Source: Paractinoplanes durhamensis (GTDB lineage: Bacteria > Actinomycetota > Actinomycetes > Mycobacteriales > Micromonosporaceae). Taken from it: a DNA stretch of 64,000 nt. This document shows, one piece after another, positions 7,917 to 17,111 of this stretch. The position numbers were made by a program, and so were the translations under genes. The stretch's first letter is position 1; each line of letters begins with the position of its first letter. The stretch is from contig NZ_BOML01000002.1 in NCBI RefSeq assembly GCF_016862175.1, forward strand, positions 62,001 to 126,000, given 5' to 3'. The notes under the pieces are model-generated. The model made no database searches. It worked only from the letters and a program-made list of their open reading frames with translations, and had not been told where the DNA came from.

Positions 7917-8288
7917 TCAGGCACCGGGGAGGACCTGCTTGATCACTCCGAGGAGCTGGTCGGGGGCGACCGGCTTGACCAGCCAGCCGGTGACGCCCGC
8001 GGTCTTGGCCTCGGCCCGCTTGGCCTGGTCCGACTCGGTGGTCAGCATGAGCATCGGGGTGAAGCGCAGGCCGGGATCCTTACGGGCCTCGCGGACGAAG
8101 GTGATCCCGTCCATCTGCGGCATGTTCACGTCGGTGATGATCAGGTCGGGTTTGATGCCCTTACCGAGCTTGTCGAGCGCGTCCTTGCCATGGTTCGCGG
8201 TCTCCACCGCGTACCCGGCCTTGGTCAGGATGGGCTTCAGGCTCATCAGCATGGTGGTGGAGTCGTCGATGAGCAGGACGGTGGTCAT
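7917..8288 (-). CDS. CheY-like single-domain response regulator (distal)
   Basis: 123 residues, one receiver domain. The acidic pocket is IDDS (8-9 DD), the phospho-acceptor is D53 in TDVNMPQMDG, the switch Thr is in MLTTES, and the conserved Lys is in LVKPV. The ATG at 8288 overlaps the stop of the STAS gene by 4 bases (ATGA). With no output domain it probably carries the CheA signal to its target, as CheY does to the flagellar motor. It is the second stand-alone receiver in the operon, so one may be a phosphate sink. Confidence 0.9.
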   Translation of the reverse strand: MTTVLLIDDSTTMLMSLKPILTKAGYAVETANHGKDALDKLGKGIKPDLIITDVNMPQMDGITFVREARKDPGLRFTPMLMLTTESDQAKRAEAKTAGVTGWLVKPVAPDQLLGVIKQVLPGA

Positions 8289-8560
8289 GACGGATCGCTT
8301 TCTTGTCGAATCGGCGCGCCGGAGCTCCCTTCGAGCAGCGGCAGCACCAGCCCGGCCAGGAACGAGTCGGCGGGTGCCGCACTGATCTTCGGCCGGAAAC
8401 GCATCATTGCCTGAAATGCGCCGGTATGCAGGTGGTTGCACTTTCGCAGGTTGACCCGGGGCTTCGCGGTCCCCCGCAACCAGGCGGCGAAGGGTTCCAC
8501 CTCGTCGACGGTCACCACCCCGGTCAGGGTCGCGCTGGTGTCACCCAACTCGAGCGGCAA
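8285..8560 (-). CDS. STAS-like domain protein of the chemotaxis operon
   Basis: 91 residues. The pattern VDEVEPFAAWLRG followed by VNLRKCNHLHTGAFQAMM resembles the beta-strand and helix around the regulatory Ser/Thr of STAS anti-sigma-antagonist domains, though the usual DSSG is replaced by HLHTG, where only the Thr could be modified. The TTG start at 8560 overlaps the cheA end by 20 bases, and AAGGAGG lies about ten bases upstream of it. It is coupled to the distal cheY by ATGA. It could be a scaffold or a partner-switching element tied to CheA output. Family assignment is moderate. Confidence 0.65.
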   Translation of the reverse strand: MPLELGDTSATLTGVVTVDEVEPFAAWLRGTAKPRVNLRKCNHLHTGAFQAMMRFRPKISAAPADSFLAGLVLPLLEGSSGAPIRQESDPS

Positions 8561-10808
8561 GGCCCAGCACCTCCTTCAGGTTCAGCACCAGCAGCACCAG
8601 CCCGTCGCCGAGCAGCGCGGTGCCGGAGAACTCGTCGGCGTAGGCGAGCAGGCCCTCCATCGGCTTGAGGAGCACGTCGACCTCCCGGTGGAACTGCTCG
8701 ACCAGCAGTCCGACCCGCTGCCCGGCCACGCCGGCGATGACGATCGCCCGATCGGCCGCGGCGTCCGGCCGGCACGGCATCTCCAGGACACGGGCCAGAT
8801 CTACCACCGGGATCACCTCGCCGCGCAGCACCACCACGTCCTGGTGCAGCACCCGGCCGATCTCGCCGGCCGGCACCCGGACCGACTCCGCCACCAGGTC
8901 GACCGGGATGCCGAAGCGCTGCCCGCCCACGCTGACCACCATCACCTGGGTCACCGCCATCGACAGCGGCAGCCGCAGCCGGATCGAGGTGCCGCCACCC
9001 GGCTCGGAGCGCAGGGTGACGGTGCCGCCGAGCTTTTCCACACCGGCCCGGACGGCGTCCATCCCGACACCGCGACCGGACAGGTCGGAGATCTCCTCGG
9101 CGGTCGAGAAACCCGGCCGGAAGATCAGGTCGAGCGCGTCGGCGTCGCTCAGGCTCCGGGATTCCACCGCGCCGATCAGACCTTTGTCGTACGCCGTCCG
9201 CCGCACCCTCGCCGGGTCGACGCCGCGCCCGTCGTCGGCGAAGTCCACCAGCACCGCGTCACCGTCGGCGATCGCGTCCAGGGTGATCCGGGCGGTGGCC
9301 GGCTTCCCGGCCGCCCGCCGCTCGCCGGGCGGCTCCACGCCGTGGTCGAGGCTGTTGCGCACCAGGTGCATCAGCGGGTCGGCGAGCGCCTCGATGACGT
9401 CCTTGTCGGCCATCGTGTCGTCGCCGGTGACGACCAGCTCGACGTCCTTGCCGAGCCGCCGGCCCAGATCGCGGATCATGCGCGGAAGCCGGGCGAACGC
9501 CACCGACAGCGGAAGCATCCGGATGTCCATGACCGCGGCCCGCAGGTCCTCGGCGATCCGGTGCAGGCCGGCGTGCTGGTCCCTGATCCGCTGGGCGAGG
9601 TCCCGGCTGCCGAACTCCTCCTCGGCCGCCCGAGCCAGGAACGGGAGGCTGTTCTTGGCCACGTTGAGCTCGCCGGCCAGCTCCATCAGGTGATCGACCT
9701 TCGCCTGATCGACCTTGAGAATGCGGCTGCCGACCTGCCCGCCGTCGTCGACCGAGCCCGGCCCCTCCGGCTCTTCCGGCGGCGGGGTGTCGCCGAGGAG
9801 CCGGGTGACGGTCGCGGTGAGGGTGACCACGTCGGGCTCGCGGATCTCGACCGGGTCGCCGAGGACGTGGGCCGCGTTGGTGATCGCGTTCGCGACCGAG
9901 ATCAGGTGCGCGCTGCCGGTCGGGTTGGTGGTGAGGGCGTGCAGGGCGGCGGCGAGCACCGCTCGCGCCTCGGTGACCAGGTCCGGGTCGTCCCCGGAGG
10001 CCGGGGCGGCAACCTTGAGGGCTTCGCCGGTCTCGCCCGACAGGTAGCGCTGGATCGCGTCGCCGTCGAGGTCGGCCACCTCGATCTGGTCGCCCACGTA
10101 ACGGAACAGGTAGCCGATCTCGCCGGCCCCGGCCCGGGCGGCGAAGACGAAGCCGATCAGGCAGGCGTATTCGTCGTGGTCCGCCGGCCATTCGATCGGC
10201 TCGATCACGTCCAGGTGCGCGAGGGCCGGAACCTGCCGGATCAGGTGCAGCGGGTCCTCGCCACGGAAGAAGCAGCCGGAATCAGGTACGTACCGGACAA
10301 AACGCATTTGCGAAGAGGTCGTGCGCAGCCAGGCGGCGGTGGCGGCCAGCCACTCCTCGTCGACGTAGGCGAGCCAGGCCGGAACCCTGCCCGGCTCGAC
10401 CGTCGTCGGCTCGGGCGCGGCCTCGCCGCCGATCGGCGTCCGGAGCCGGGTGATCAGGACGGCCGCGTCCGCCGCCGCGGACGGTGGCAGGGACTCGCTG
10501 CCGGTGACGTGCGCGAGCCAGCCGCGGATCAGGTCGAACGCGGCCAGCACGTCGTCGGTCATCCCCGAGTCCAGCGGCAGTTCGCCGGCGCGCACCGCGT
10601 CGAGCAGGTCCTCCGCCGCGTGCGTGAGCCGGGTCAGCTCCGGGAAGTCGAACAGCCCGGAGGACCCCTTCAGGGTGTGCGCCGCCCGGAACACGTCGTT
10701 GATCAGTTCCGGATCACCGGGCGTACGTTCCAGCTCCAGCAGGCCCTCGTCGATCTGGGTGAGCAGGTCGGCCGCCTCGGCCAGGAACTGGGCGAGCAAC
10801 GCGTTCAC
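8541..10808 (-). CDS. cheA: Chemotaxis histidine kinase CheA
   Basis: 755 residues. Domains in order: Hpt (P1, 1-105) with phospho-acceptor H44 in AAHTLKGSS; a long middle segment (about 110-355) of unclear fold in place of a standard P2; dimerisation P3 (about 360-425); HATPase P4 (about 430-610) with LVRNSLDHGVE (N box) and GRGVGMDAV (G box); and a CheW-like P5 (about 620-750) that docks to the receptor-CheW array. It autophosphorylates and passes phosphate to the CheY and CheB receivers of the operon. The GTG start overlaps the preceding response regulator stop by 4 bases. Confidence 0.95.
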   Translation of the reverse strand: MNALLAQFLAEAADLLTQIDEGLLELERTPGDPELINDVFRAAHTLKGSSGLFDFPELTRLTHAAEDLLDAVRAGELPLDSGMTDDVLAAFDLIRGWLAHVTGSESLPPSAAADAAVLITRLRTPIGGEAAPEPTTVEPGRVPAWLAYVDEEWLAATAAWLRTTSSQMRFVRYVPDSGCFFRGEDPLHLIRQVPALAHLDVIEPIEWPADHDEYACLIGFVFAARAGAGEIGYLFRYVGDQIEVADLDGDAIQRYLSGETGEALKVAAPASGDDPDLVTEARAVLAAALHALTTNPTGSAHLISVANAITNAAHVLGDPVEIREPDVVTLTATVTRLLGDTPPPEEPEGPGSVDDGGQVGSRILKVDQAKVDHLMELAGELNVAKNSLPFLARAAEEEFGSRDLAQRIRDQHAGLHRIAEDLRAAVMDIRMLPLSVAFARLPRMIRDLGRRLGKDVELVVTGDDTMADKDVIEALADPLMHLVRNSLDHGVEPPGERRAAGKPATARITLDAIADGDAVLVDFADDGRGVDPARVRRTAYDKGLIGAVESRSLSDADALDLIFRPGFSTAEEISDLSGRGVGMDAVRAGVEKLGGTVTLRSEPGGGTSIRLRLPLSMAVTQVMVVSVGGQRFGIPVDLVAESVRVPAGEIGRVLHQDVVVLRGEVIPVVDLARVLEMPCRPDAAADRAIVIAGVAGQRVGLLVEQFHREVDVLLKPMEGLLAYADEFSGTALLGDGLVLLVLNLKEVLGLAARVG

Positions 10809-11197
10809 CGGGCCGCCACCCGATCCGCCGTCAGCAGCCTCGCGATCCGCACCAGGCGCTCGGGTGGCACCGGCTTGACCAGGTAGAGGTTGGCGCCGGC
10901 CGCGTAGGCCCGGTCGGCGTCCCCGGGCCGGTCCTCGGTGCTGATCATGACGACCGGCGCGGGGGTGCCGACCGTGTCCGAGCGCAGTGTCTCGACAAAC
11001 GTGTAGCCGTTCATCTTCGGCATGTTCACGTCCACCACGAACAGGTCGAACGGCGTGGTCAGCGCCGTCTCGACGGCTTCCAGGCCGTTCGCCGCCTGCA
11101 CCACCCGGAAGCCGGCCTCGGTCAGCAGGGTGCTGTGGTAGGCCCGCACTGTGGCGGCGTCGTCCACGACGAGCACCTTCGGCTGCGTCTCGGTCAT
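10805..11197 (-). CDS. CheY-like single-domain response regulator (proximal)
   Basis: 130 residues from the ATG at 11197, which overlaps the cheR stop (ATGA). One receiver domain: acidic pair VDD at 11-13, phospho-acceptor D56 in VVDVNMPKMNG, switch Ser/Thr in ISTED and Lys in LVKPVPPE. It lies between cheR and cheA. This and the distal receiver gene differ clearly in sequence, so they are not a recent duplication. It is likely phosphorylated by CheA; which of the two contacts the motor cannot be told. Confidence 0.9.
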   Translation of the reverse strand: MTETQPKVLVVDDAATVRAYHSTLLTEAGFRVVQAANGLEAVETALTTPFDLFVVDVNMPKMNGYTFVETLRSDTVGTPAPVVMISTEDRPGDADRAYAAGANLYLVKPVPPERLVRIARLLTADRVAAR

Positions 11198-12066
11198 CGC
11201 TTCGCTCCGGTCGGTCGTTGATAGACGATGCCCTCCGGCAGGCGGGTCGGGGTGAAGATCGGCGAAATCCGGCTCATCGACTCGGAATGCCCGAGGAAGA
11301 GGTACGCGCCGGGCCGCATCGCGCCGTACAGGTTCTCGGCGGCCCGGCGGCTGGACAGGTCGTCGAAATAGATCAGCACATTCCGGCAGAACACCACGTC
11401 GAAGTCGCGGAAGGACCGCATGGCCGCGGTGTCGCAGACGTTCACCTGCCGCAGCGTGAGCGCCTCCCGGATGCCGTCGTCGATCTGGTACCGCCCGGCC
11501 CCCACCGGGCTGAAATGCCGGGCCAGCCACGGCGCCGGCACCCGCTGCAGCGACCGCTCGCCGTAACTGGCATGCCGGGCCCGCTCCAGCACCTCGCCGT
11601 CGATGTCCGCGCCGTGAATCTCCACATCCACGGTGTCGATGTGCGGCCATTCCTCCAGCAGGCGCAGCGCGATCGAGTACGGCTCCTCGCCGCTCGCACA
11701 GGGCAGCGAGAGGATCTTGACCGGCCCGGCGATCCGGTCCGGGCCGCCGCGCGCCGCCAGGACCCGGGGCAGCACCGAGTTCAGCAGCGCGTCGAACTGG
11801 TAGTCCTCGCGCAGGAAGTACGTCTCGTTGACGGTGAGCTGGCTGATCAGCTCCGGCAGCAGCCCCGGCCGGTCCCCCGTCCGCAGCGCACCGAACCAGG
11901 CCGCGAACGTGTCGAAGCCGGCCGCGCGTACGCAATGCTCGATCCGTTTGTCGACGAAGTACCGCTTCGAATCGGCGAACTGGATGCCGGTGCGCCGGTA
12001 GAAGTACTCGCGGATCTTCTCGAACTCGGCCTTGGCCAGGCCGGTACCGGTGGCGGCCGAGGTCAT
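11194..12066 (-). CDS. cheR: Chemoreceptor glutamate methyltransferase CheR
   Basis: 290 residues. A helical N-terminal domain (about 1-80, with GIQFADSKRYFVDKRIEH) precedes the S-adenosylmethionine-binding domain with LSLPCASGEEPYSIA, ADIDGEVLERAR and FCRNVLIYFD. It methylates Glu residues of the receptor to reset its sensitivity; CheB reverses this. The ATG at 12066 overlaps the HEAT-repeat gene stop by 4 bases. No pentapeptide-binding extension is visible, in keeping with the cognate receptor, which lacks a C-terminal tether. Confidence 0.93.
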   Translation of the reverse strand: MTSAATGTGLAKAEFEKIREYFYRRTGIQFADSKRYFVDKRIEHCVRAAGFDTFAAWFGALRTGDRPGLLPELISQLTVNETYFLREDYQFDALLNSVLPRVLAARGGPDRIAGPVKILSLPCASGEEPYSIALRLLEEWPHIDTVDVEIHGADIDGEVLERARHASYGERSLQRVPAPWLARHFSPVGAGRYQIDDGIREALTLRQVNVCDTAAMRSFRDFDVVFCRNVLIYFDDLSSRRAAENLYGAMRPGAYLFLGHSESMSRISPIFTPTRLPEGIVYQRPTGAKR

Positions 12067-12659
12067 CGCAGCGCCGCCTCGACGGTGAACCGCAGGAACG
12101 GGTCGTCCGGGAAGCGGCGCACGGCCCGCTGCAGCAGCTCGGCGTGCTCCGGGCCGAGCGACGGGAGCAGCGCGTCGATGGCCGACGCCACCACGTTCGG
12201 GTGCGGATCGTCCTTGATCATCACGGCCAGCCAGGTGAGGGCCTCCGGGTGCGGCAGATCGGCGAGCACCCGCGCGCACAGCATCCGTACGTCGTGGTCG
12301 GGGTCCTCGAGAAGCCGCGGAACCAGGGCCGGCACCGAGACCGGCATGGCCGCGAGGGCCTCCGCCGCCGCCGTTCGCAACCCGGCGTCCTCGCTGGCCA
12401 GATGCACCGCCAGCCCGGCCGCGACCCGGTCGGTGTCATGCCCGGCGAGGGTGGTGAGCATGGCGTCCCGCACGGCCGGCTGCTCCTCGGCCCCGACCCG
12501 GTCGAGCAACGGCTCCACCGCGCCGGCCACCCCCTCCAGGCCGAGCGCCGCCACCCGCCGCGCCTCCGGGTCGGCATCGTCGAGCTGCCGGATCAGGTCG
12601 TCGGCCGACACGGCCGGCGGTTCCGGCATCGGTTCCGCACTGCGGCGGACGAGTCCCAC
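12063..12659 (-). CDS. HEAT-repeat protein of the chemotaxis operon
   Basis: 198 residues, GTG start with a purine-rich GGGGAAGGGGA site upstream. Residues 20-195 form about five HEAT-type helical pairs of roughly 31 residues, recognisable by repeated D-x-x-x-R-x-x-A-A-x-x-L patterns (DPEARRVAALGLEG, DAGLRTAAAEALAAM, DHDVRMLCARVLADL, HPNVVASAIDAL). HEAT proteins are scaffolds or bind modified partners. Its place between cheB and cheR, coupled to cheR, suggests a role in receptor modification or array assembly. Such a gene is not part of the classical che set. Confidence 0.85.
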   Translation of the reverse strand: MGLVRRSAEPMPEPPAVSADDLIRQLDDADPEARRVAALGLEGVAGAVEPLLDRVGAEEQPAVRDAMLTTLAGHDTDRVAAGLAVHLASEDAGLRTAAAEALAAMPVSVPALVPRLLEDPDHDVRMLCARVLADLPHPEALTWLAVMIKDDPHPNVVASAIDALLPSLGPEHAELLQRAVRRFPDDPFLRFTVEAALR

Positions 12660-12685
12660 GGTTTCCCCTTCCCCTCAGTACTCGC

Positions 12686-13738
12686 TCAACGGACCCAGTC
12701 GGCCAGTCGGGAGGCGATCGCGTACGACGGCAGCACCACGCTCGCGCCACCCCGCCGGGCCAGCGCCCCCGGCATCCCCCAGATCGCCGCGGTCTCCTCG
12801 GACTCGGCGATGGTGCGGCCACCCGCCCGGTGCACGGCGGTCATCTCGGCGGCGCCGTCGTCGCCCATCCCGGTCAGCAGCGCGCAGACCAGCCGGGCCG
12901 GGTCGCAGTGCCGGCGGGCCGTCGCGACCAGCCGGGACACGCTCGGGTGCCAGCTGTAGTCGGCGCCGGACGGCACGGTCTTCACGATCAGGCCGTCGGT
13001 ACGCCGGGCCACCACCACGTCGGCGCTGCCCCGGCCCAGGTAGATGTGTCCCCGCCGGACCGCCATGCTCCGGTTGACCTCGTGCACCCGCAGCGCACAG
13101 AGCTCGTCGAGCCGGCGGGCCAGCGGGCCGGTGAACGCTGCCGGGATGTGCTGGGCCACCACGACCGGCGCGCCGAGCGACGCCGGGAGCTGCGGCAACA
13201 GCTCGCTGAGCAGTCGCGGGCCACCGGTCGAACAACCGATCAGGAGCAGATCCACCCCACCCGGGGGCGCGGTGCCGCGAATCGGCGACGGCATTTTCGG
13301 CGTACGCCCCGAAGCCGTCCGCCGCAGGTGCGCGCAAGAGGCCGCACGGACCTTGGTGACCAGCTCGCCGGCCACCTCCTCGAGGTTCGCCGAGGCCGTC
13401 CCGCCCGGCTTGACCACGTAGTCGACCGCCCCCAGTTCCAGAGCCTCCACGGTGACCTGCGTGTACCGCTCGGCCAGCGACGACACCACGACCACCGGGG
13501 TGGGCTGCCGCGCCATGATCTCGGCCAGACAGGACAGGCCGTCCATCACCGGCATGGTCAGGTCCAGCGTGATCACGTCGGGCCGCAGTCGACCCAGTTG
13601 GTCGAGCGCGTCCGCCCCGTTGCGCGCGGTGTGCACCTCGAACTCGCCGTTCCAGGCCGGGCCCGGCCCGGTCAGGATCGTCCGCAGCGCGCGGCGCATC
13701 AGCGCCGAGTCGTCGACGACCAGAACCGAGGTGGTCAC
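12686..13738 (-). CDS. cheB: Chemotaxis response regulator protein-glutamate methylesterase CheB
   Basis: 350 residues from the GTG at 13738. The N-terminal receiver (1-125) has DD at 9-10, phospho-acceptor D59 and K in VVKPGG. A linker leads to the methylesterase/deamidase domain (about 160-345) with catalytic Ser in GCSTGG, His in AQHIPAAFTGPLA and Asp in GMGDDGA. It removes methyl groups added by CheR and is activated by CheA phosphorylation. It follows the cheW gene by 11 bases and has a GAGG site upstream. Confidence 0.95.
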   Translation of the reverse strand: MTTSVLVVDDSALMRRALRTILTGPGPAWNGEFEVHTARNGADALDQLGRLRPDVITLDLTMPVMDGLSCLAEIMARQPTPVVVVSSLAERYTQVTVEALELGAVDYVVKPGGTASANLEEVAGELVTKVRAASCAHLRRTASGRTPKMPSPIRGTAPPGGVDLLLIGCSTGGPRLLSELLPQLPASLGAPVVVAQHIPAAFTGPLARRLDELCALRVHEVNRSMAVRRGHIYLGRGSADVVVARRTDGLIVKTVPSGADYSWHPSVSRLVATARRHCDPARLVCALLTGMGDDGAAEMTAVHRAGGRTIAESEETAAIWGMPGALARRGGASVVLPSYAIASRLADWVR

Positions 13739-13749
13739 TGTCGCTCGCC

Positions 13750-14754
13750 TCAGATGCTCGCAAGAGCCTCGTCCAGGGCCCTGGTCTCCGGCACGGCCAG
13801 CAACTGGTCCAGCTCCACCAGCAGCAGCAGGCGCTGCTGGGCCGCCAGGTTGGCCACCCGCGACACCATCCGGGCCTGGCCGGCCGTCAACTCCGGGGCC
13901 GGCTCCAGCAGGTGCCGGCCGACCCGGGCGACTTCGGCCACCGCGTCCACCACGAAACCGGTGCGCACGCTGCCGCGGGTCAGCACCACGATGCGCCGGC
14001 GGTCGTCCGAGGCGGTGCGCGGGAGGCCGAGCCGGGTCCGCAGGTCGACCACCGGCAGCACCGTTCCGCGCAGGTTGACCAGGCCCTCGACGAAATCGCT
14101 GGTCCGCGGCACCCGGATCAGGACGTCCGGCACCCGGATGATCTCCTGCACGGCGTCGACGTCGACCGCGTACTCCGCACCGGCCAGCCGGAACACGACG
14201 AACATCTCCTCGTCGTCCGGGTTCTCGGTCGTCCGCGCCGGTTCCCCCGCGCTCGGCTGCTCCGCGCCCGGCTCCTCGCCGCCCGGCTGGCCGGCGACCT
14301 GGGCGAACATCCGGTCCACGCTGAGCACCGACACCAGGCGATCGCCGTCGTCGAGCCGGCACACCGCATCGATCTCGCCGGGCCGGCCGTCACCCGCCGG
14401 CAACGGCGGCGGCGGGGCGACCAGCCGGCGCGGGACCCGCAGCACCTCGCGCACGGTGTCCATCACGACGCCGACGGCTCCGCGGCCGGGGAGCGAGACG
14501 ACCACGATCCGGTTCGGTGGCCGCGGGCCGGCGACGGGCAGGCCGACCATGCGGCGCATGCTCACCACCGGCAGCAGGCGGCCACGCAGGTCGATCATGC
14601 CGAGAAGCCGGTCGTCCGCGCTCGGCACGTGCCGGACCGACTCCGGGGCCTGGACGATCTCCTGCACCCGGTCGATCGGGAAGGCGTACTCCTGACCGCC
14701 GACCGCGAAGCTGACCAGCTCGAGCGTGTCGCTCTCGTCCTCGTCGACGACCAT
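13750..14754 (-). CDS. cheW: Tandem-domain CheW coupling protein
   Basis: 334 residues, twice the usual CheW length. It has two CheW domains, about 8-150 (LVSFAVGGQEYAFPIDRVQEI, MIDLRGRLLPVVSMR) and 182-330 (FVVFRLAGAEYAVDVDAVQEI, LVNLRGTVLPVVDLR). They are joined by an acidic, Pro/Glu-rich linker at about 152-182. CheW links receptors to CheA; a double CheW can bridge neighbouring units of an array. It lies 9 bases after the receptor gene, which also has two signalling domains, so the duplications may match one another. ATG start at 14754. Confidence 0.93.
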   Translation of the reverse strand: MVVDEDESDTLELVSFAVGGQEYAFPIDRVQEIVQAPESVRHVPSADDRLLGMIDLRGRLLPVVSMRRMVGLPVAGPRPPNRIVVVSLPGRGAVGVVMDTVREVLRVPRRLVAPPPPLPAGDGRPGEIDAVCRLDDGDRLVSVLSVDRMFAQVAGQPGGEEPGAEQPSAGEPARTTENPDDEEMFVVFRLAGAEYAVDVDAVQEIIRVPDVLIRVPRTSDFVEGLVNLRGTVLPVVDLRTRLGLPRTASDDRRRIVVLTRGSVRTGFVVDAVAEVARVGRHLLEPAPELTAGQARMVSRVANLAAQQRLLLLVELDQLLAVPETRALDEALASI

Positions 14755-14763
14755 CCGCGTGCC

Positions 14764-16869
14764 TCAGCCGGCGATCTGGAGCTCATCGGCGAGAGCCGCG
14801 ATCTCCTCGATGGCGGCGGCCAGGTCCTCGGCACCCATCGCCTGCTCGCGGGCCGCGGTGGACGCCTGACCGGCCAGCTGCTCGGCCTGGTCGGCCGAGG
14901 TGGCGATCTGCTCCAGGCCGGCCTTGACCTCGGCCAGCACCGCGGCGATCTGCTGCGCCGACGTACGCACCTCGTCGTTACCGATCCGGACCTGCCGGAT
15001 GTCCCGCTCGATCTCCTCCAGCCGGGCGGTGGTGACCTTGGCCGCCTCCACCTCGGCCAGCGCCTCCCGGCTGGTCCCCTCCAGATCCCAGCGCACCTGC
15101 ACGACCCGGTCCTGCACCGACTTGACCAGGTCCTTGATCCGGTCGGCGTTGTCGGCCGAGTCGCGCGCCAGGCTGCGGATGTCGGTCGACACCACCGCGA
15201 AGCCCTTGCCGAACTCGCCGGCCCGGGCCGACTCGACCGAACCGTTCACGGCCAGCATGTTCGTCTGGATCGAGAGGGTCGCGATCGCGTCCACGATCTT
15301 GTCGATCCGCCGCGAGATCTGCTCGAGCGCGGTGACCTTGCGAACGTTCTCGATGCCCTCCCGGGCGGCCCGGCCGATCGCCTCGATCATCGACCCGACC
15401 GCGGCCTTGTTGGTGACCAGCAGCGCCAGAATCTGATCGGCCCGCATCACGGCGGCACCGCCGCGCGCCTCCGACAGCTGCGCCCCCTGTTCGATCCGGG
15501 CAATCTCCTCGGCGGTCTGCAGCCCCTTCTCGGCAGCCATCCGCGCCCCGGTGTCGATCTCGTTGATCGCGGTGTCGATCTGCCCCGCCGCCCGGTTGAT
15601 CTCCTCCACCGCGGCGGACAGCTCCTCGGCCGCGCCGGCCACGTCGTCGGCGTTCTCCGCGATGTCGACGCTGCCGCGCAGGCTCTCCGCGATCTCGGCG
15701 AGCAGCTCGGCGGCCAGTTCGCTCTGCCGCAACGCCTGGGTCTGCTCACTGACCGTCTGCAGCGACTGCTCGCAGGCCGCGGACTGCTGCTCGGCCGCCG
15801 CCGCGATCTCCTCGGAACGGGTCTTCGCGACGGCCGTGGACTGTTTGACCTGCTGGGCGGCCACCGCCATCTCGGCCGCGCCCTCCATGATCGAGCCCAT
15901 GTCGCCCCGGATCGTCTCCAGCTGAGCGGCGATGCTCCGCCCTTTCACGACCTCGCCCCGGGCCCGCTCGGCGGACGACTGCACCCCCGTGGCGATGTCG
16001 GTGACGCCCGCCCGCACCTCGTCGATCAGGTCCCGGATCTGCCGGGCGCTGCGCTCACTGGTCTCGGCGAGCGTGCGCACCTCGTCGGCGACCACCGCGA
16101 ACCCTCTGCCGTGCTGCCGCGCCCGGGCCGCCTCGATCGCCGCGTTCAGGGCGAGCAGATTCGTCTGGTCGGCGATGTGCGCAACGGTCTTGACGATCTC
16201 CCCGATCTCGTCGGCCTGCTTCTCCAACTCGGTGATGGTGCCGACGGAGGCGGTCTGCCGGTTGGCGGCGCTCTCGACGTTGGCGAGCAGCCCGTTGATG
16301 CCGCCGCGGGTCTCGTTCAGCAGGTTCTGCAGGGCCAGGCTGAGCTCGGCGACCTGCTGGGTGATCTGCTCCTGACTCTCGATCCGCTCCTCGACCTGGT
16401 TCATCGCGGCCAGACTCTGCTGGGTGGCACCGGACGCTTCCTCAGCCCCCGCGGAAATCTGCTGCATCGACTCGGTGAGCTGCCGCGAGGCCTCGGCGGC
16501 CTGCGCGTTCTGCGCGGAGATCTCGGCGGTGGCCGACGCGATCCGCTCAGCGGCTTGCTGCTGCTTGGCAACAGCCCGAGCCCGCCGCCGCCCGGCCTCG
16601 GTGTCCCCACCAGGCGAAGACCGCCCACCTTGCCCGTCCGCATCACGAGCCGACCGACCGGCGTTGCTTTCCCCACCGCGGCCAAGCCGCCCGGCGTGAC
16701 CTTCCCCATCACGAGCGAGCCCTCCGGCGTGGCCCTCCCCGCCGCGAGCCGATCGGAGGGCTTGGCCTTCGCCGCCACGAGCAGGGCGGCCGGAGGCCGA
16801 ACCGGCCGTCGATCGACCCGCTCGGCCATGATCGGCACGCCCGTTCGAGGAACTCGCGGTCAAGGGCAT
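14764..16869 (-). CDS. Soluble methyl-accepting chemotaxis protein with two signalling domains
   Basis: 701 residues from the ATG at 16869, preferred over the ATG at 16890 because AGGGGAG stands about nine bases upstream. There is no signal peptide, membrane span or recognisable ligand domain. Residues about 30-95 are Gly/Arg-rich with an 11-residue periodicity. The rest is coiled coil with two MCP hairpin tips: one near 225-260 ([19 protein letters not shown]) and a second near 525-560 ([20 protein letters not shown]). Each is followed by GFAVV and a downstream arm. Like FrzCD it must sense cytoplasmic cues or partner proteins. It is first in the che operon. Confidence 0.92.
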   Translation of the reverse strand: MPLTASSSNGRADHGRAGRSTAGSASGRPARGGEGQALRSARGGEGHAGGLARDGEGHAGRLGRGGESNAGRSARDADGQGGRSSPGGDTEAGRRRARAVAKQQQAAERIASATAEISAQNAQAAEASRQLTESMQQISAGAEEASGATQQSLAAMNQVEERIESQEQITQQVAELSLALQNLLNETRGGINGLLANVESAANRQTASVGTITELEKQADEIGEIVKTVAHIADQTNLLALNAAIEAARARQHGRGFAVVADEVRTLAETSERSARQIRDLIDEVRAGVTDIATGVQSSAERARGEVVKGRSIAAQLETIRGDMGSIMEGAAEMAVAAQQVKQSTAVAKTRSEEIAAAAEQQSAACEQSLQTVSEQTQALRQSELAAELLAEIAESLRGSVDIAENADDVAGAAEELSAAVEEINRAAGQIDTAINEIDTGARMAAEKGLQTAEEIARIEQGAQLSEARGGAAVMRADQILALLVTNKAAVGSMIEAIGRAAREGIENVRKVTALEQISRRIDKIVDAIATLSIQTNMLAVNGSVESARAGEFGKGFAVVSTDIRSLARDSADNADRIKDLVKSVQDRVVQVRWDLEGTSREALAEVEAAKVTTARLEEIERDIRQVRIGNDEVRTSAQQIAAVLAEVKAGLEQIATSADQAEQLAGQASTAAREQAMGAEDLAAAIEEIAALADELQIAG

Positions 16870-17111
16870 CGGGGTGATCTCCCCTTGCATCGGCGGTGCC
16901 CGACCGTGCCGCGCACGCCAGTTTCACCGGAGTCCTCGGGGAACACCGCATCCCTGGCCCAGCGTCGTGGCAGCCGCTTTGCGCCCACCCACGATCAGGT
17001 GACGCTGAACTTCCCCCGCCTACCCGCAAATCCTGGCACCGTCAGCGACGCCGCCGAGGCAAAATGCACCACCTTGAATCAGCACCACCGGCCCACACCG
17101 ACGGCGGGGCG

